A DNA stretch of 64,000 nt from Oribacterium sp. C9 (GCF_002007235.1 NZ_MUHW01000013.1:54611-118610); one strand, 5' to 3'. Counted from the first letter of the stretch, positions 18,895 to 28,136 are shown. Translations and numbers: made by a program. Notes: generated by a model from the sequence alone, not told the origin.

Positions 18895-20814
18895 TCATTT
18901 CATCTCCTGCTTCAAAGTTCCGATAGCGGTCTTCGGATTATTATGGAAGAAATCATAAACCTGTCTTGCGGAATAGTCATCCATGGACGGACACTCTATA
19001 AGCTCATCGAGACTCGCCACACGTATATGGTCAATGTCTCCGAACCGCTTCATCAGCGCCTTCTTCCTGACTTCTCCGACTCCCTTTATCTCATCAAGCA
19101 GTGACTTTATCTGATTCTTGTCTCTCAGCGAACGATGATAGGTAATGGCAAATCTGTGAACCTCATCCTGAATTCTCGTAAGAAGTTTAAACGCCTCGCT
19201 GTTCTCGCTGACAGGCAGCTCTTCATTCTCATAAAGCAGCGCTCTGGTTCTGTGATGATCATCTTTCACCATACCGCAGACCTTCACAGAGCTTATACCC
19301 AGCTCGTCCAGTACCTGCTTGCAGACATTGACCTGCCCGCGGCCGCCATCCATACAGATAAGATCCGGGAAATTAGAAAATGAACCCAGCTCGTTATCCT
19401 TTCCGGTCGCAGCATTATCCTTCATCTCACTGAGTCCGTGCTCGAAGCGACGGGTGAGCATCTCATACATGGAAGCATAATCGTCCGGTCCCTGAACCGA
19501 CTTGATGCGGAACTTTCTGTAGTCGTTGTTCTTCGGCTTGCCGTTCTGATACACCACCATGGAACCGACGTTCAGTGCACCCATGGTATTGGAGATATCA
19601 TAGGATTCGATACGAAGCGGCGGATTCTCCAGTCCTATTATCTCCTGAAGCTCCTTTATGGCTCTTGCGCACTTCGCATCCTGCTCGCGATACTGCTGCC
19701 TGTAACGGTTCATAAGAATTCCGGCATTGGTCATGGCAAGCTCCACCAGCTTTTCCTTCTTACCTATCTGAGGTGTGACAATGCTTACCTTTTTGCCCTT
19801 CTCGCGACTCAGCCACTGCTCAAGGATATCCCTGTCAGGCAGTTCTGTCTGTACCCAGAGCTCATGAGGGATAAACGGGGTTCCATTGTAATACTGCTCA
19901 ATAAAATCGTTAAGGATCTCCTCATCAGTCTCCTCCTGATCGATGTCTACAAACTGGTGATCCCTTCCTATGATCTTTCCGTCACGGACAAAGAAGATCT
20001 GAACGACACAGTCCGAAAACTCTCTGCGCATTCCGATGATATCCCTGTCTCCGGAATCGTAGGCAACGATCTTCTGTCTGTTCTGAATAGCCTCGATGGA
20101 TTTGATGAGATCCCTCATCTCTATGGCTGTTTCAAAATCAAGATTGTCGGAGGCCCTCATCATCTTTCTGTTCAGTTCTTTTACGATGTCATCATACTTT
20201 CCATTAAGAAAATCTATGGCTTTATCCACCTGTATCCTGTAATCCGCCCGGCTTTGCCTTCCGAGGCACGGAGCATCACACTGATGGATGTCGTAATACA
20301 TGCATTTCTGCGGAAGAGGTGAATCCTCGGTGAACACCTTATTACAGTTTCTGATATGGAAGGTCCTTCTTATGAGATCGATCACCTCATTCACCTGATC
20401 ATTGGATGCATAGGGGCCAAAGTACTTCGCCTTGTCCGTCGCTCTCTTTCTGACCTTCAGAACCCTCGGATACTGCTCCATGGTCACCTTGATGTATGGA
20501 TAGGTCTTATCATCCTTCAAAAGAGTGTTATATCTCGGCTTATGCTCCTTTATGAGATTGTTCTCAAGCATCAGGGCTTCAAGCTCCGAATCCACAACTA
20601 TATATTCAAATCTTTCCACCAGACTCACCATCTGCTGGATCTTTACGGATTTTTTATAGGATTTCTGAAAATACTGTTTAACACGGTTTTTCAGAACCTT
20701 GGCCTTTCCCACATATATTATCTCATCCTTGGGTCCGTGCATCAGGTACACTCCCGGAAGTGCCGGCAGCTTCTTCAGTTCTTCGTCAAAATTGAATTTA
20801 CTGTTATCTCGCAT
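18895..20814 (-). CDS. uvrC: Excinuclease ABC subunit C
   Basis: UvrC makes both incisions in nucleotide excision repair with UvrA and UvrB. The 639 residues carry a GIY-YIG nuclease domain (Gly21-Val-Tyr23 and Tyr34-Val-Gly36), a zinc-like Cys set CNKVF...CMYYDIHQCDAPCLG, a UVR domain near residues 205-240, the RNase H-like nuclease half, and helix-hairpin-helix repeats near 575-630 (IKGVGEVRKKALMKRFG). It stands alone; uvrA and uvrB are not in the window. The ribosome site is weak (TGGAA). Confidence 0.97.
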   Translation of the reverse strand: MRDNSKFNFDEELKKLPALPGVYLMHGPKDEIIYVGKAKVLKNRVKQYFQKSYKKSVKIQQMVSLVERFEYIVVDSELEALMLENNLIKEHKPRYNTLLKDDKTYPYIKVTMEQYPRVLKVRKRATDKAKYFGPYASNDQVNEVIDLIRRTFHIRNCNKVFTEDSPLPQKCMYYDIHQCDAPCLGRQSRADYRIQVDKAIDFLNGKYDDIVKELNRKMMRASDNLDFETAIEMRDLIKSIEAIQNRQKIVAYDSGDRDIIGMRREFSDCVVQIFFVRDGKIIGRDHQFVDIDQEETDEEILNDFIEQYYNGTPFIPHELWVQTELPDRDILEQWLSREKGKKVSIVTPQIGKKEKLVELAMTNAGILMNRYRQQYREQDAKCARAIKELQEIIGLENPPLRIESYDISNTMGALNVGSMVVYQNGKPKNNDYRKFRIKSVQGPDDYASMYEMLTRRFEHGLSEMKDNAATGKDNELGSFSNFPDLICMDGGRGQVNVCKQVLDELGISSVKVCGMVKDDHHRTRALLYENEELPVSENSEAFKLLTRIQDEVHRFAITYHRSLRDKNQIKSLLDEIKGVGEVRKKALMKRFGDIDHIRVASLDELIECPSMDDYSARQVYDFFHNNPKTAIGTLKQEMK

Positions 20815-20857
20815 TTATTTTTTCCATTCTAATACAAAAACCAGCTTCGCCTCTCGT

Positions 20858-20955
20858 GGCCGGTTACCAGCCGGCCGGGCGGCATCCGTATTTCCTCCAG
20901 AAACACGGATATATAAATATCCGCCGAAAAACCGGACATCGGTTTCGCGGCGGAT
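20858..20955. repeat. GC-rich inverted repeats between leuS and uvrC
   Basis: GGCCGG (20858) pairs with CCGGCC (20871). ATCCGCCG (20919-20926) pairs with CGGCGGAT (20948-20955), with inner AAACCG/CGGTTT and a five-base loop. Neither is followed by a T run on the minus strand. The region is noticeably richer in G and C than other spacers and contains no gene. Confidence 0.6.
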
Positions 20956-21018
20956 ACAATCATATCACGCATGGCCACTGCTATGCGCCGGCCACTCATG
21001 AAAATTTTATGAATTAAT

Positions 21019-23433
21019 TTACTTAACTACGAAGTTAAGGATCTTACCCTTTACGAAGATCACCTTCACGATGTTCTTTCCTTCAAAGAACTTGTTGATG
21101 GCAGGGTTAGCCTTTGCGGCTTCAACAGCGTCATCCTGAGTTGCTTCAGCAGGAAGGTCAACATTGCCCCTTACCTTACCGTTTACCTGAACGCCCATGT
21201 TGATCACTGCATCCTTTGTCTTCTCCTCATCGTACTCCGGCCACTCAGAAAGTGTAAGAAGTCCCTCGCCGCCGATCTCCTCATAGATCTCCTCTGTAAG
21301 GTGAGGTGCGAACGGATGAAGAAGCTTGATGAACACAACGAGATCATCCTTCGTGATAGCTCCGGCCTTTGTGAAGTCGTTGATAAGAGTCATAAGAGCC
21401 GCAATAGCAGTATTGAACTTCATACGCTCGATATCATCTGTAACCTTCTTGATGGTCTTGTGAAGCTTAGACTCAAGGCTTGGATCTTCCTTCTCAAGGG
21501 TTGCGATATCTGTAAGTCCTGCAACACGGTCAAGGAAACGCTTTACTCCGCGAACTCCCTCGTCGCTCCATGGAGCGGCTGCTGTGTAATCACTCATGAA
21601 AAGAACATAAGCACGAAGGGTATCTGCACCGTAAAGGTCTACGATGTTCAGCGGATCGATGACATTGCCCTTTGACTTGGACATCTTCTCACCGTCAGGT
21701 CCGAGGATAAGTCCCTGATATGTACGCTTAGCATATGGCTCCGGTGTAGGTACGAACTTGTTATCGTACAGGAACTGGTGCCAGAATCTGGAATAAAGAA
21801 GGTGTCTTGTAACGTGCTCCATACCACCGTTATAGTGATCTACAGGCATCCAGTACTTAAGCTTGTCCTGATCTGCAAATGCCGCATCGTTGTTGGCGTC
21901 GCAGAATCTCAGGAAATACCATGAGGAACCTGCCCACTGAGGCATAGTGTCTGTCTCTCTCTTGGCTGCACCGCCGCACTTAGGACATGTGCAGTTCACG
22001 AAGCTGTCGATCTTTGCAAGAGGTGACTGTCCGTCTGTACCCGGCTCGAAGTTCTCAACGTCAGGAAGTGTCAGAGGAAGCTCCTCAACAGGAACACCAA
22101 CTGTACCGCACTCAGGGCAGTGAATAAGAGGAATAGGCTCTCCCCAGTAACGCTGACGGTTAAATGCCCAGTCCTTCATCTTGTACTGAACGCCCTTGTG
22201 TCCGATGCCTCTCTCCTCAAGAACTGTGAGCATCTTCGCGATAGAATCCTTCTTGTTTGTAAGGCCGTTAAGGATATCGGAATTTACCATCTCGCCATCG
22301 CCTGTATAAGCTTCCTTGGAAATGTCTCCGCCCTTTATAACTTCAACGATATCTACGCCGAAGGTCTTTGCGAAATCATAGTCTCTCTGATCATGAGCAG
22401 GAACCGCCATGATGGCACCTGTTCCGTATCCCATCATTACATAGTCGGCAATGAAGATAGGGATCTGCTTTCCTGTTATAGGGTTAGTAGCCTTGAGACC
22501 CTCGATCTTTACACCGGTCTTATCCTTGACAAGCTGAGTACGCTGGAACTCTGTCTTCTTGGCTGCATCCTCACGATACTTCAGAACCTCATCCCAGTTT
22601 TCGATCTTGTCCTTGTACTTATCAAGGGCAGGATGCTCAGGTGCAACTACCATGAAGGTAACACCGTAAAGTGTATCGCATCTTGTTGTATAGATCTCAA
22701 GCTTGTCGAGAGCTTCTGCGTTTCCGTCTGTAAGCTCGAAATTAACGAAAGCACCTGTTGAACGTCCGATCCAGCTTACCTGCTGCTGCTTGATGCTTTC
22801 AGGATAGTCTACATCATCGAGGCCGTTAAGGAGCTTATCGGCATACTGTGTGATTCTGAGATACCATACATCCTTCGGAAGCTGAACAACATCGCTGTGA
22901 CAGATATCGCACTTACCTCCCTGGGAATCCTCGTTAGAAAGGACAACCTTACAATGAGGGCAGTAATTCACCAGAGTCTTGGCTCTGAATACAAGTCCCT
23001 TATCGAAAAGCTGAAGGAAGATCCACTGTGTCCACTTATAGTAATCCGCATGAGATGTAGCAATCTCTCTTGACCAGTCAAAAGAGAAGCCAACCTGTCT
23101 CATCTGATCCTTGAAGTGCTCGATGTTCTTCTCGGTAATGAGGTGAGGATGTGTATTTGTCTTTATAGCATAGTTCTCTGCAGGAAGTCCGAAGGAATCA
23201 AATCCCATCGGGAAAAGCACATTGTAGCCCTGCATCCTGCGCTTACGTGCAAGAACCTCTACGCTTGAATATGCCTTGATATGGCCAACGTGCATACCTG
23301 CACCTGAAGGATACGGGAACTCTACAAGTCCGTACCACTTCGGACGCTTGTCAAAGTCCACAGCCTTAAATGCCTGCGCCTCGTTCCACTTTGTCTGCCA
23401 TTTCGGCTCGATCTTTTTAAAATTATACTTCAT
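21019..23433 (-). CDS. leuS: Leucine--tRNA ligase
   Basis: LeuRS charges tRNA-Leu; a tRNA-Leu(CAA) gene lies elsewhere in this window. The class I motifs are HVGH (residues 48-51) and KMSKS (583-587). A zinc-type CPHC...CDIC pair is near 155-180, the CP1 editing domain spans roughly 220-420, and a second Cys cluster (CPECG, CTCPKCGG) is near 440-490. The anticodon-binding and C-terminal domains are complete, 804 residues in all. AAGGGG precedes the ATG at 23433. The leader is structured but not a T-box. Confidence 0.97.
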   Translation of the reverse strand: MKYNFKKIEPKWQTKWNEAQAFKAVDFDKRPKWYGLVEFPYPSGAGMHVGHIKAYSSVEVLARKRRMQGYNVLFPMGFDSFGLPAENYAIKTNTHPHLITEKNIEHFKDQMRQVGFSFDWSREIATSHADYYKWTQWIFLQLFDKGLVFRAKTLVNYCPHCKVVLSNEDSQGGKCDICHSDVVQLPKDVWYLRITQYADKLLNGLDDVDYPESIKQQQVSWIGRSTGAFVNFELTDGNAEALDKLEIYTTRCDTLYGVTFMVVAPEHPALDKYKDKIENWDEVLKYREDAAKKTEFQRTQLVKDKTGVKIEGLKATNPITGKQIPIFIADYVMMGYGTGAIMAVPAHDQRDYDFAKTFGVDIVEVIKGGDISKEAYTGDGEMVNSDILNGLTNKKDSIAKMLTVLEERGIGHKGVQYKMKDWAFNRQRYWGEPIPLIHCPECGTVGVPVEELPLTLPDVENFEPGTDGQSPLAKIDSFVNCTCPKCGGAAKRETDTMPQWAGSSWYFLRFCDANNDAAFADQDKLKYWMPVDHYNGGMEHVTRHLLYSRFWHQFLYDNKFVPTPEPYAKRTYQGLILGPDGEKMSKSKGNVIDPLNIVDLYGADTLRAYVLFMSDYTAAAPWSDEGVRGVKRFLDRVAGLTDIATLEKEDPSLESKLHKTIKKVTDDIERMKFNTAIAALMTLINDFTKAGAITKDDLVVFIKLLHPFAPHLTEEIYEEIGGEGLLTLSEWPEYDEEKTKDAVINMGVQVNGKVRGNVDLPAEATQDDAVEAAKANPAINKFFEGKNIVKVIFVKGKILNFVVK

Positions 23434-23486
23434 GACTAATTTCCCCTTGTGAAATTCAACTTACATTTCAACAAATTATACTGTGA

Positions 23487-23547
23487 GTGTCATTAAGTCC
23501 ATCTCTCACCATCCTGTTTCCGCAAGCGGAAGATGGACTTATGACAC
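23487..23547 (-). promoter_or_regulatory. Structured leader element of leuS
   Basis: GTGTCAT plus AAGTCCATCT (23487-23504, one bulged T) pairs with AGATGGACTT plus ATGACAC (23531-23547), giving 17 pairs. Inside is a small hairpin TCCG-CAAG-CGGA. It lies between the leuS promoter and start codon, so it is transcribed. No T run follows and no T-box sequence is present. Its outer 12 bases recur near asd. Confidence 0.65.
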
Positions 23548-23559
23548 CAATATCGTAAT

Positions 23560-23587
23560 ATTATATCAGAAACTGACGATACGTCAA
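23560..23587 (-). promoter_or_regulatory. Promoter of leuS
   Basis: TTGACG and TATAAT are separated by 16 bases. The leader is about 115 bases. Confidence 0.75.
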
Positions 23588-23629
23588 AGAATATAAAATA
23601 TACCGCTTTTATATGTCTGTCATGAACAG

Positions 23630-23658
23630 AAAAAGGCCCGGGACATGGAGCCCGGGTC
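23630..23658 (-). terminator. Terminator of the DUF4015 lipoprotein gene at its leuS-side end
   Basis: CCCGGG pairs with CCCGGG (eight pairs in all with one G-T) around an eight-base loop and is followed on the minus strand by CCTTTTTC. It lies 85 bases after the stop codon at 23744. Confidence 0.8.
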
Positions 23659-23743
23659 TTAAATGCGCATTAGTATAGTAATATCTGAACGCTCTTACCA
23701 TCGCATAGATCGATCTGAATCAAATCATGCTGTAAAGCCTTAA

Positions 23744-24985
23744 TCACGCCGCAGGAAGAAATGCATCCCACGGGTAATCATTGGCAGCATTCCAGATAAG
23801 CCACTCATCATAGCCGGCATCATATACCGCCTGTATCTCCTGTCTCACTTCTTCCGCTCCATAATGTATATATGAAGGCAGATAGGAAGCCGTAAATCCC
23901 TGAAGCCAGGGGCGGACCTTCGCCTGGTGAATCCCTTCCTGATATTCCAGTGACAGATCCTTCTTTGAAGCATTGCAGGCGCCAAGTATGGCCTCATAAT
24001 GATGGGTGTCAGGTACATCCAGTCCAAAATTACCGTTTCCGTAATGAGACGGATAGATCATCGGACACATATAGTCCACCGCACCTGCCATAACAGGATA
24101 ATCCTGTCCTACAGAAACAGTATCCACATAGGAGCCGATGATGGTTCCAAATACGTCTGCAGACATGAACACGCCCTTTGCCGCCAGCCTGTCAGATGCA
24201 AAACGGACAAACTCTGTGATGATGTCCGTCTTGCCCATGCCGTTCGTATCCGATTCCGAATAAACGACGCTGTTCATACCTTTTTCTGTACAGAAACGCA
24301 CATAGTCGAACTGAATTTCATCGAACCCCACATCAGCACACTGCTCAGCGACCTGTACCTTGTATTCCCACGCATCCCTGTTGTATGGATTTATCCAGGC
24401 CATGCCTGAATTATCGTGAAACACAGTGCCGTCTGCATTATGATTGAGCCACTCGGGCTTAACATTCTCAAGGTAAGGATCTCTGAAGGTAACGATACGC
24501 GCTATGGAATAAATATTATGTTCCTTCAGGGTCTTCATAAGCGACTGAATATCAGGGATAGCATGCTCAACCGAACCTATCTCCTCGATCAAGTCACCAT
24601 GCATGTCATACTCTATGTGTCCCTGGTCATCAAGTATGTCAATGACTACCGCATTTAATTCTGTGGCATCGATCCTGTCTATAATCTTCTGCATGGTGGC
24701 AGATCCTGCCATCTTGGAACTGATATAAATGCCCTTAACCTTTACTGCCTCTTTTTCCGGTTTTTTCTTTGTCCACACTTCAGCCTGAGCTAAAGCCTGG
24801 CTTTCTGATTCCGCTAGAATTCTCTGCTGTTCAAGCGACTCCTCGAACTCCGATTCCCTGATGGACTCGGCTTCATATTCTCTGAGCTCGTCGGACTTGT
24901 TGACATTGTATACCAACGGTGTCTGACTCTGGCATCCGAGAAGTACGAGGCTCAGCAGAAGAATCATCGCTAAAACTTTTTTCAT
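23744..24985 (-). CDS. Lipoprotein with DUF4015 putative glycoside hydrolase domain
   Basis: This 413-residue secreted lipoprotein has the signal MKKVLAMILLLSLVLLGC with Cys18 as lipid attachment site. A charged coiled region rich in Glu and Ser follows (about 25-75). The remainder matches the DUF4015 family (KGIYISSKMAG, NAVVIDILDDQGHI, FDEIQFDYVRF, YPSHYGNGNFG), a TIM-barrel fold related to glycosidases. The acidic residues in FDEIQFDYVRF are probably the active-site strand. The substrate is unknown. GAGG precedes the ATG. It has its own promoter and terminator. Confidence 0.85.
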   Translation of the reverse strand: MKKVLAMILLLSLVLLGCQSQTPLVYNVNKSDELREYEAESIRESEFEESLEQQRILAESESQALAQAEVWTKKKPEKEAVKVKGIYISSKMAGSATMQKIIDRIDATELNAVVIDILDDQGHIEYDMHGDLIEEIGSVEHAIPDIQSLMKTLKEHNIYSIARIVTFRDPYLENVKPEWLNHNADGTVFHDNSGMAWINPYNRDAWEYKVQVAEQCADVGFDEIQFDYVRFCTEKGMNSVVYSESDTNGMGKTDIITEFVRFASDRLAAKGVFMSADVFGTIIGSYVDTVSVGQDYPVMAGAVDYMCPMIYPSHYGNGNFGLDVPDTHHYEAILGACNASKKDLSLEYQEGIHQAKVRPWLQGFTASYLPSYIHYGAEEVRQEIQAVYDAGYDEWLIWNAANDYPWDAFLPAA

Positions 24986-25020
24986 GTTTCAACCTCGTAA
25001 TTTTGGCGCATTATTTAGAT

Positions 25021-25048
25021 ATTATACCACTTTCCTGCCATTTAACAA
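25021..25048 (-). promoter_or_regulatory. Promoter of the DUF4015 lipoprotein gene
   Basis: TTGTTA and TATAAT are separated by 16 bases, 35 bases before the start codon. Confidence 0.65.
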
Positions 25049-25065
25049 CTTTTTGTAATGTTCAG

Positions 25066-25138
25066 GCGCCACCAGCAGGGTTTTTTACCGGTTTACCATA
25101 GCCTGGGGCGCATCCAACATTCCTGCGGAATGTTGGAT
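25066..25138. repeat. Two abutting hairpins downstream of the rpmF terminator
   Basis: GCGCC (25066) with CAGG pairs with CCTG and GGCGC (ending 25111). Immediately after, ATCCAACATTCC (25112-25123) pairs perfectly with GGAATGTTGGAT (25127-25138). With the rpmF terminator these make three hairpins in a row over 110 bases. Function unknown. Confidence 0.6.
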
Positions 25139-25142
25139 AAAT

Positions 25143-25174
25143 GCAAAAAACCCTGAAGCCGAAGCTTCAGGGTT
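25143..25174 (-). terminator. Terminator of rpmF
   Basis: AACCCTGAAGC pairs with GCTTCAGGGTT around a four-base loop and is followed by TTTTTT on the minus strand. Confidence 0.9.
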
Positions 25175-25198
25175 CCATATCTAAACTGAAGTTAAAGA

Positions 25199-25381
25199 TC
25201 AATCCTCAACCTTAACGATCTCACGCTTGTTGTAAGATCCACATGCCTTGCAGACTCTGTGAGGCATAACAAGAGCACCACACTTAGAACACTTTACAAG
25301 GTTCATCTTTCCCATCTTCCAGTTAGCTCTTCTAGAATCTCTGCGAGCCTTGGATGAATGATTCTTAGGACAAATTGACAT
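25199..25381 (-). CDS. rpmF: 50S ribosomal protein L32
   Basis: This 60-residue ribosomal protein begins MSICPKNHSSKARRDSRRAN and has the zinc ribbon pattern C-x2-C...C-x2-C (CSKC and CKAC). GGAGGTG precedes the ATG. In many bacteria a DUF177 (YceD) gene lies directly upstream of rpmF; here the 311 bases between rpmF and ackA contain no such gene. rpmF has a consensus promoter of its own. Confidence 0.97.
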   Translation of the reverse strand: MSICPKNHSSKARRDSRRANWKMGKMNLVKCSKCGALVMPHRVCKACGSYNKREIVKVED

Positions 25382-25410
25382 ACTTACACCTCCTTCGTCA
25401 TACCCGGGTA

Positions 25411-25439
25411 ATTATATCCAAACGGTTAATTTATGTCAA
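25411..25439 (-). promoter_or_regulatory. Perfect consensus promoter of rpmF
   Basis: TTGACA, 17 bases, TATAAT: both hexamers match consensus exactly. The leader is only about 25 bases. Farther upstream (25486-25530) a nested repeat CCACGT...ACGTGG surrounds AAGCA/TGCTT; its role is unknown. Confidence 0.9.
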
Positions 25440-25552
25440 GCGAAACCCATAAGAGTTTTCGCGATTGCACACTCAATGTAAAATACCACGTTACTCGATT
25501 AATTGCAAGCAGAATTTTTGCTTCACGTGGATATTTTTGCGCAAAAACTGTC

Positions 25553-25584
25553 AAAAATTCCGGCGGGTAATTACTCGCCGGAAT
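25553..25584 (-). terminator. Terminator of ackA
   Basis: ATTCCGGCG pairs with CGCCGGAAT and is followed by TTTTTG on the minus strand. It lies about 110 bases after the ackA stop. Confidence 0.85.
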
Positions 25585-25692
25585 AATTCTGGTTTTTCAG
25601 TTAAGCATCGGGAATAAGCATATATTCCCGAAGACCCTTTAAGCCGCTCTGCCCTCTCACTTACAGATCGGGACAGCGACAGGTACAGCGAA

Positions 25693-26892
25693 TCAAGCCT
25701 CAACAAGACGAAGTGTATCGCGAGCGATAGCAAGCTCCTCATTTGTAGGGATCATGAAGATCTTAACCTTAGAATCATCTGAAGAAATAAGAGCAGCCTT
25801 GCCGCGAACGTTATTTCTCTCGTCATCGATCTTAGCACCGATGAAGCCAAGATACTTCTCGATGATGTTCTTACGTGTTACCTTATCGTTCTCACCAACA
25901 CCGGCTGTGAATGTGATAGCGTCAACACCGTTCATAGCTGCTGCATATGAACCGATATACTTGGCAACTCTGTACTCAAATGCCTCGAGAGCAACCTGAG
26001 CCATGTGGTTACCTTCCTCTGCTGCCTTCTCAACATCACGGAAATCTGATGAAACGCCTGAAAGGCCAAGTACACCTGACTTCTTGTTAAGGATGTTAAG
26101 AACCTCATCAACAGAAAGATTCTCGTGGTTAGCAAGGAACTGAACTACTGCAGCATCGATGTCGCCTGAACGTGTTCCCATGATAAGTCCCTCAAGCGGA
26201 GTAAGACCCATAGATGTATCAACGCCCTTTCCACCGATTGAAGCAGAAATAGAAGCACCGTTTCCAAGGTGGCAAACGATAACCTTTGCCTTCTCAGGAT
26301 CGAGGTTACCGAACTTGATTGTCTCGTGAGATACAAAGTTATGAGATGTTCCGTGGAAACCGTAACGACGGATGCCGTACTTCTCATAGTACTCTGTAGG
26401 AATTGCATAGTAGAATGCCTTCTCAGGAAGAGTCATACCGAATGTTGTATCAAATACAGCAACGTTTGGCTTTCCAGGAACTACCTTCTCACAAGCCTCG
26501 ATACCAAGAAGGTTTGCAGGGTTGTGAAGAGGTCCGAGATCGAAGCACTCACGGATGATATCCTTAACTTCCTGATTTACAACGATAGACTCTGTGATCT
26601 TCTTTCCGGCATGGAGTACTCTGTGACCGATAGCACCGATCTCATCAACAGACTTAACTACACCGTGTGCAGCATCTGTAAGAGCATCAAATACAAGCTT
26701 AACTGCAACGCCGTGATCAGGCATAGCTGTCTCAAGCTCGAAATCATCCTTGCCAGGAGCCTTGTGTGTAAGCTTTGAGCCCTCGATACCGATTCTCTCG
26801 CAAAGTCCCTTTGCAAGAACTGACTCATCCTCCATATCGATGAGCTGGTACTTAAGTGAAGAAGATCCACAGTTTAAAACAAGAATTTTCAT
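25693..26892 (-). CDS. ackA: Acetate kinase
   Basis: It makes acetate and ATP from acetyl phosphate and ADP, the energy-yielding last step after Pta. The 399 residues begin MKILVLNCGSSSLKYQL (phosphate 1 motif) and contain RYGFHGTSHNFV, CHLGNGASISA and FTAGVGEN, all typical of the acetokinase family. AGGAGAA precedes the ATG. It follows pta with about 140 bases between them, including a fair terminator after pta, so the two may be only partly cotranscribed. Confidence 0.97.
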   Translation of the reverse strand: MKILVLNCGSSSLKYQLIDMEDESVLAKGLCERIGIEGSKLTHKAPGKDDFELETAMPDHGVAVKLVFDALTDAAHGVVKSVDEIGAIGHRVLHAGKKITESIVVNQEVKDIIRECFDLGPLHNPANLLGIEACEKVVPGKPNVAVFDTTFGMTLPEKAFYYAIPTEYYEKYGIRRYGFHGTSHNFVSHETIKFGNLDPEKAKVIVCHLGNGASISASIGGKGVDTSMGLTPLEGLIMGTRSGDIDAAVVQFLANHENLSVDEVLNILNKKSGVLGLSGVSSDFRDVEKAAEEGNHMAQVALEAFEYRVAKYIGSYAAAMNGVDAITFTAGVGENDKVTRKNIIEKYLGFIGAKIDDERNNVRGKAALISSDDSKVKIFMIPTNEELAIARDTLRLVEA

Positions 26893-26971
26893 TGGTTATT
26901 CTCCTAAAATAAATTACGGAGCTACAGCTCCTATTATAAACGGCTAAGAGCTTCATGCCCTGCCGAAGTTT

Positions 26972-27011
26972 TTAAAACAAACAGGGTCAAGTCCTTAGGG
27001 CTCGACCCTGT
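26972..27011 (-). terminator. Terminator-like hairpin after pta
   Basis: ACAGGGTC (26981-26988) pairs with GACCCTGT (27004-27011) and is followed on the minus strand by TTTGTTTT. It may give partial termination before ackA. Confidence 0.6.
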
Positions 27012-27031
27012 GAAAAGCAAAATCTGTTAGA

Positions 27032-28027
27032 TTAAGCGTTCTGAGCCTGTACAGCTGTCATAGCAACAACGGCTACGATATCATCTGCATAGCATCCTCT
27101 TGAAAGATCGTTTACAGGCATTGAAAGTCCCTGAAGAACAGGACCGTAAGCGCCGGCACCTGCAAGTCTCTGAACAAGCTTGTAACCGATGTTACCAGCC
27201 TCAAGAGATGGGAATACAAGTGTGTTCGCATGACCAGCAACTGAGCTGTTAGGAGCCTTGAGAGCTGCAACTGTAGGATCAAGAGCAGCATCGAGCTGAA
27301 GCTCACCGTCGAGCTTGATCTCAGGGAACTTCTCGTTAGCGATCTTAACTGCCTCTGCAACCTTAGTTACATCATCGTGCTTTGCACTGCCCTTTGTTGA
27401 GTATGAAAGCATAGCAACCTTTGGCTCTGCTCCAACAAAGTTCTTGAAAGACTCAGCTGAAAGTGCTGCGATCTCAGCAAGCTTCTCTGAATCGAAATCT
27501 ACGTTTACTGCACAGTCAGCAAATACGAATGTACCATTCTCGCCGTACTGAGTAGCAGCTGTCTCCATAAGGAAGAAGCCTGAAACAGACTTGATACCAG
27601 GCTTTGTCTTAAGAAGCTGAAGAGCCGGTCTGATAGTGTTACCTGTTGAGTGGCATGCACCTGAAACAACACCGTCAGCATCACCGCACTTACACATAAG
27701 ACATGCATAGTACATATAGTCCTTCTCCATCTGCTCCTGAGCAGACTCAGCTGTAACACCCTTGCTGCCTCTGAGCTCTACGAACTTATCAATGTACTTC
27801 TGCTTGTTAGGATCGTTGTAAGGATCTACAACTGTGATACCTGTAAGATCAAATCCCTCACCGTTCTTGGCAATTTCGTCAGGAGTTCCAATCAGAACAA
27901 CATTTGCGATTCCTTCCTTTGTAATCTTGACAGCAGCCTCGAAAGTTCTCTTATCCATTGACTCAGGAAGAACAATAGTCTTCTTGTCTGCTTTTGCCTT
28001 AGCCTTGATCTCATCAATAATAGCCAT
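27032..28027 (-). CDS. pta: Phosphate acetyltransferase
   Basis: It converts acetyl-CoA and phosphate to acetyl phosphate and CoA, linking PFOR to AckA. The 331 residues match the short single-domain Pta (KKTIVLPESMDKRTFEAA, CGDADGVVSGACHST, PVNDLSRGC). I take the ATG at 28027, ten bases after GAGGAG; an ATG three codons earlier is too close to that site, and a reading to 28054 begins before it. A strong promoter and an inverted repeat just downstream of it suggest repression. Confidence 0.97.
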   Translation of the reverse strand: MAIIDEIKAKAKADKKTIVLPESMDKRTFEAAVKITKEGIANVVLIGTPDEIAKNGEGFDLTGITVVDPYNDPNKQKYIDKFVELRGSKGVTAESAQEQMEKDYMYYACLMCKCGDADGVVSGACHSTGNTIRPALQLLKTKPGIKSVSGFFLMETAATQYGENGTFVFADCAVNVDFDSEKLAEIAALSAESFKNFVGAEPKVAMLSYSTKGSAKHDDVTKVAEAVKIANEKFPEIKLDGELQLDAALDPTVAALKAPNSSVAGHANTLVFPSLEAGNIGYKLVQRLAGAGAYGPVLQGLSMPVNDLSRGCYADDIVAVVAMTAVQAQNA

Positions 28028-28136
28028 TGGTGTCATTCTCCTCTCAATATACACATTATAATTTAATCACCCGCCATGCCATCCGTAACATCCTGTACCG
28101 AAAAGGCCATGGAAAGTGAAGAGTTTATGTGATTCC

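Noticed and set aside
19438..20322. Long plus-strand open frame opposite uvrC (294 residues)
   Set aside because: It overlaps a certain uvrC gene, lacks a ribosome site, and its translation is a Leu/Ile/His-rich shadow typical of antisense frames.
22120..22761. Plus-strand open frame opposite leuS (213 residues)
   Set aside because: Antisense shadow of conserved leuS sequence with no start signal.
23434..23600. T-box riboswitch before leuS
   Set aside because: There is strong structure but no T-box core sequence and no terminator before the start codon.
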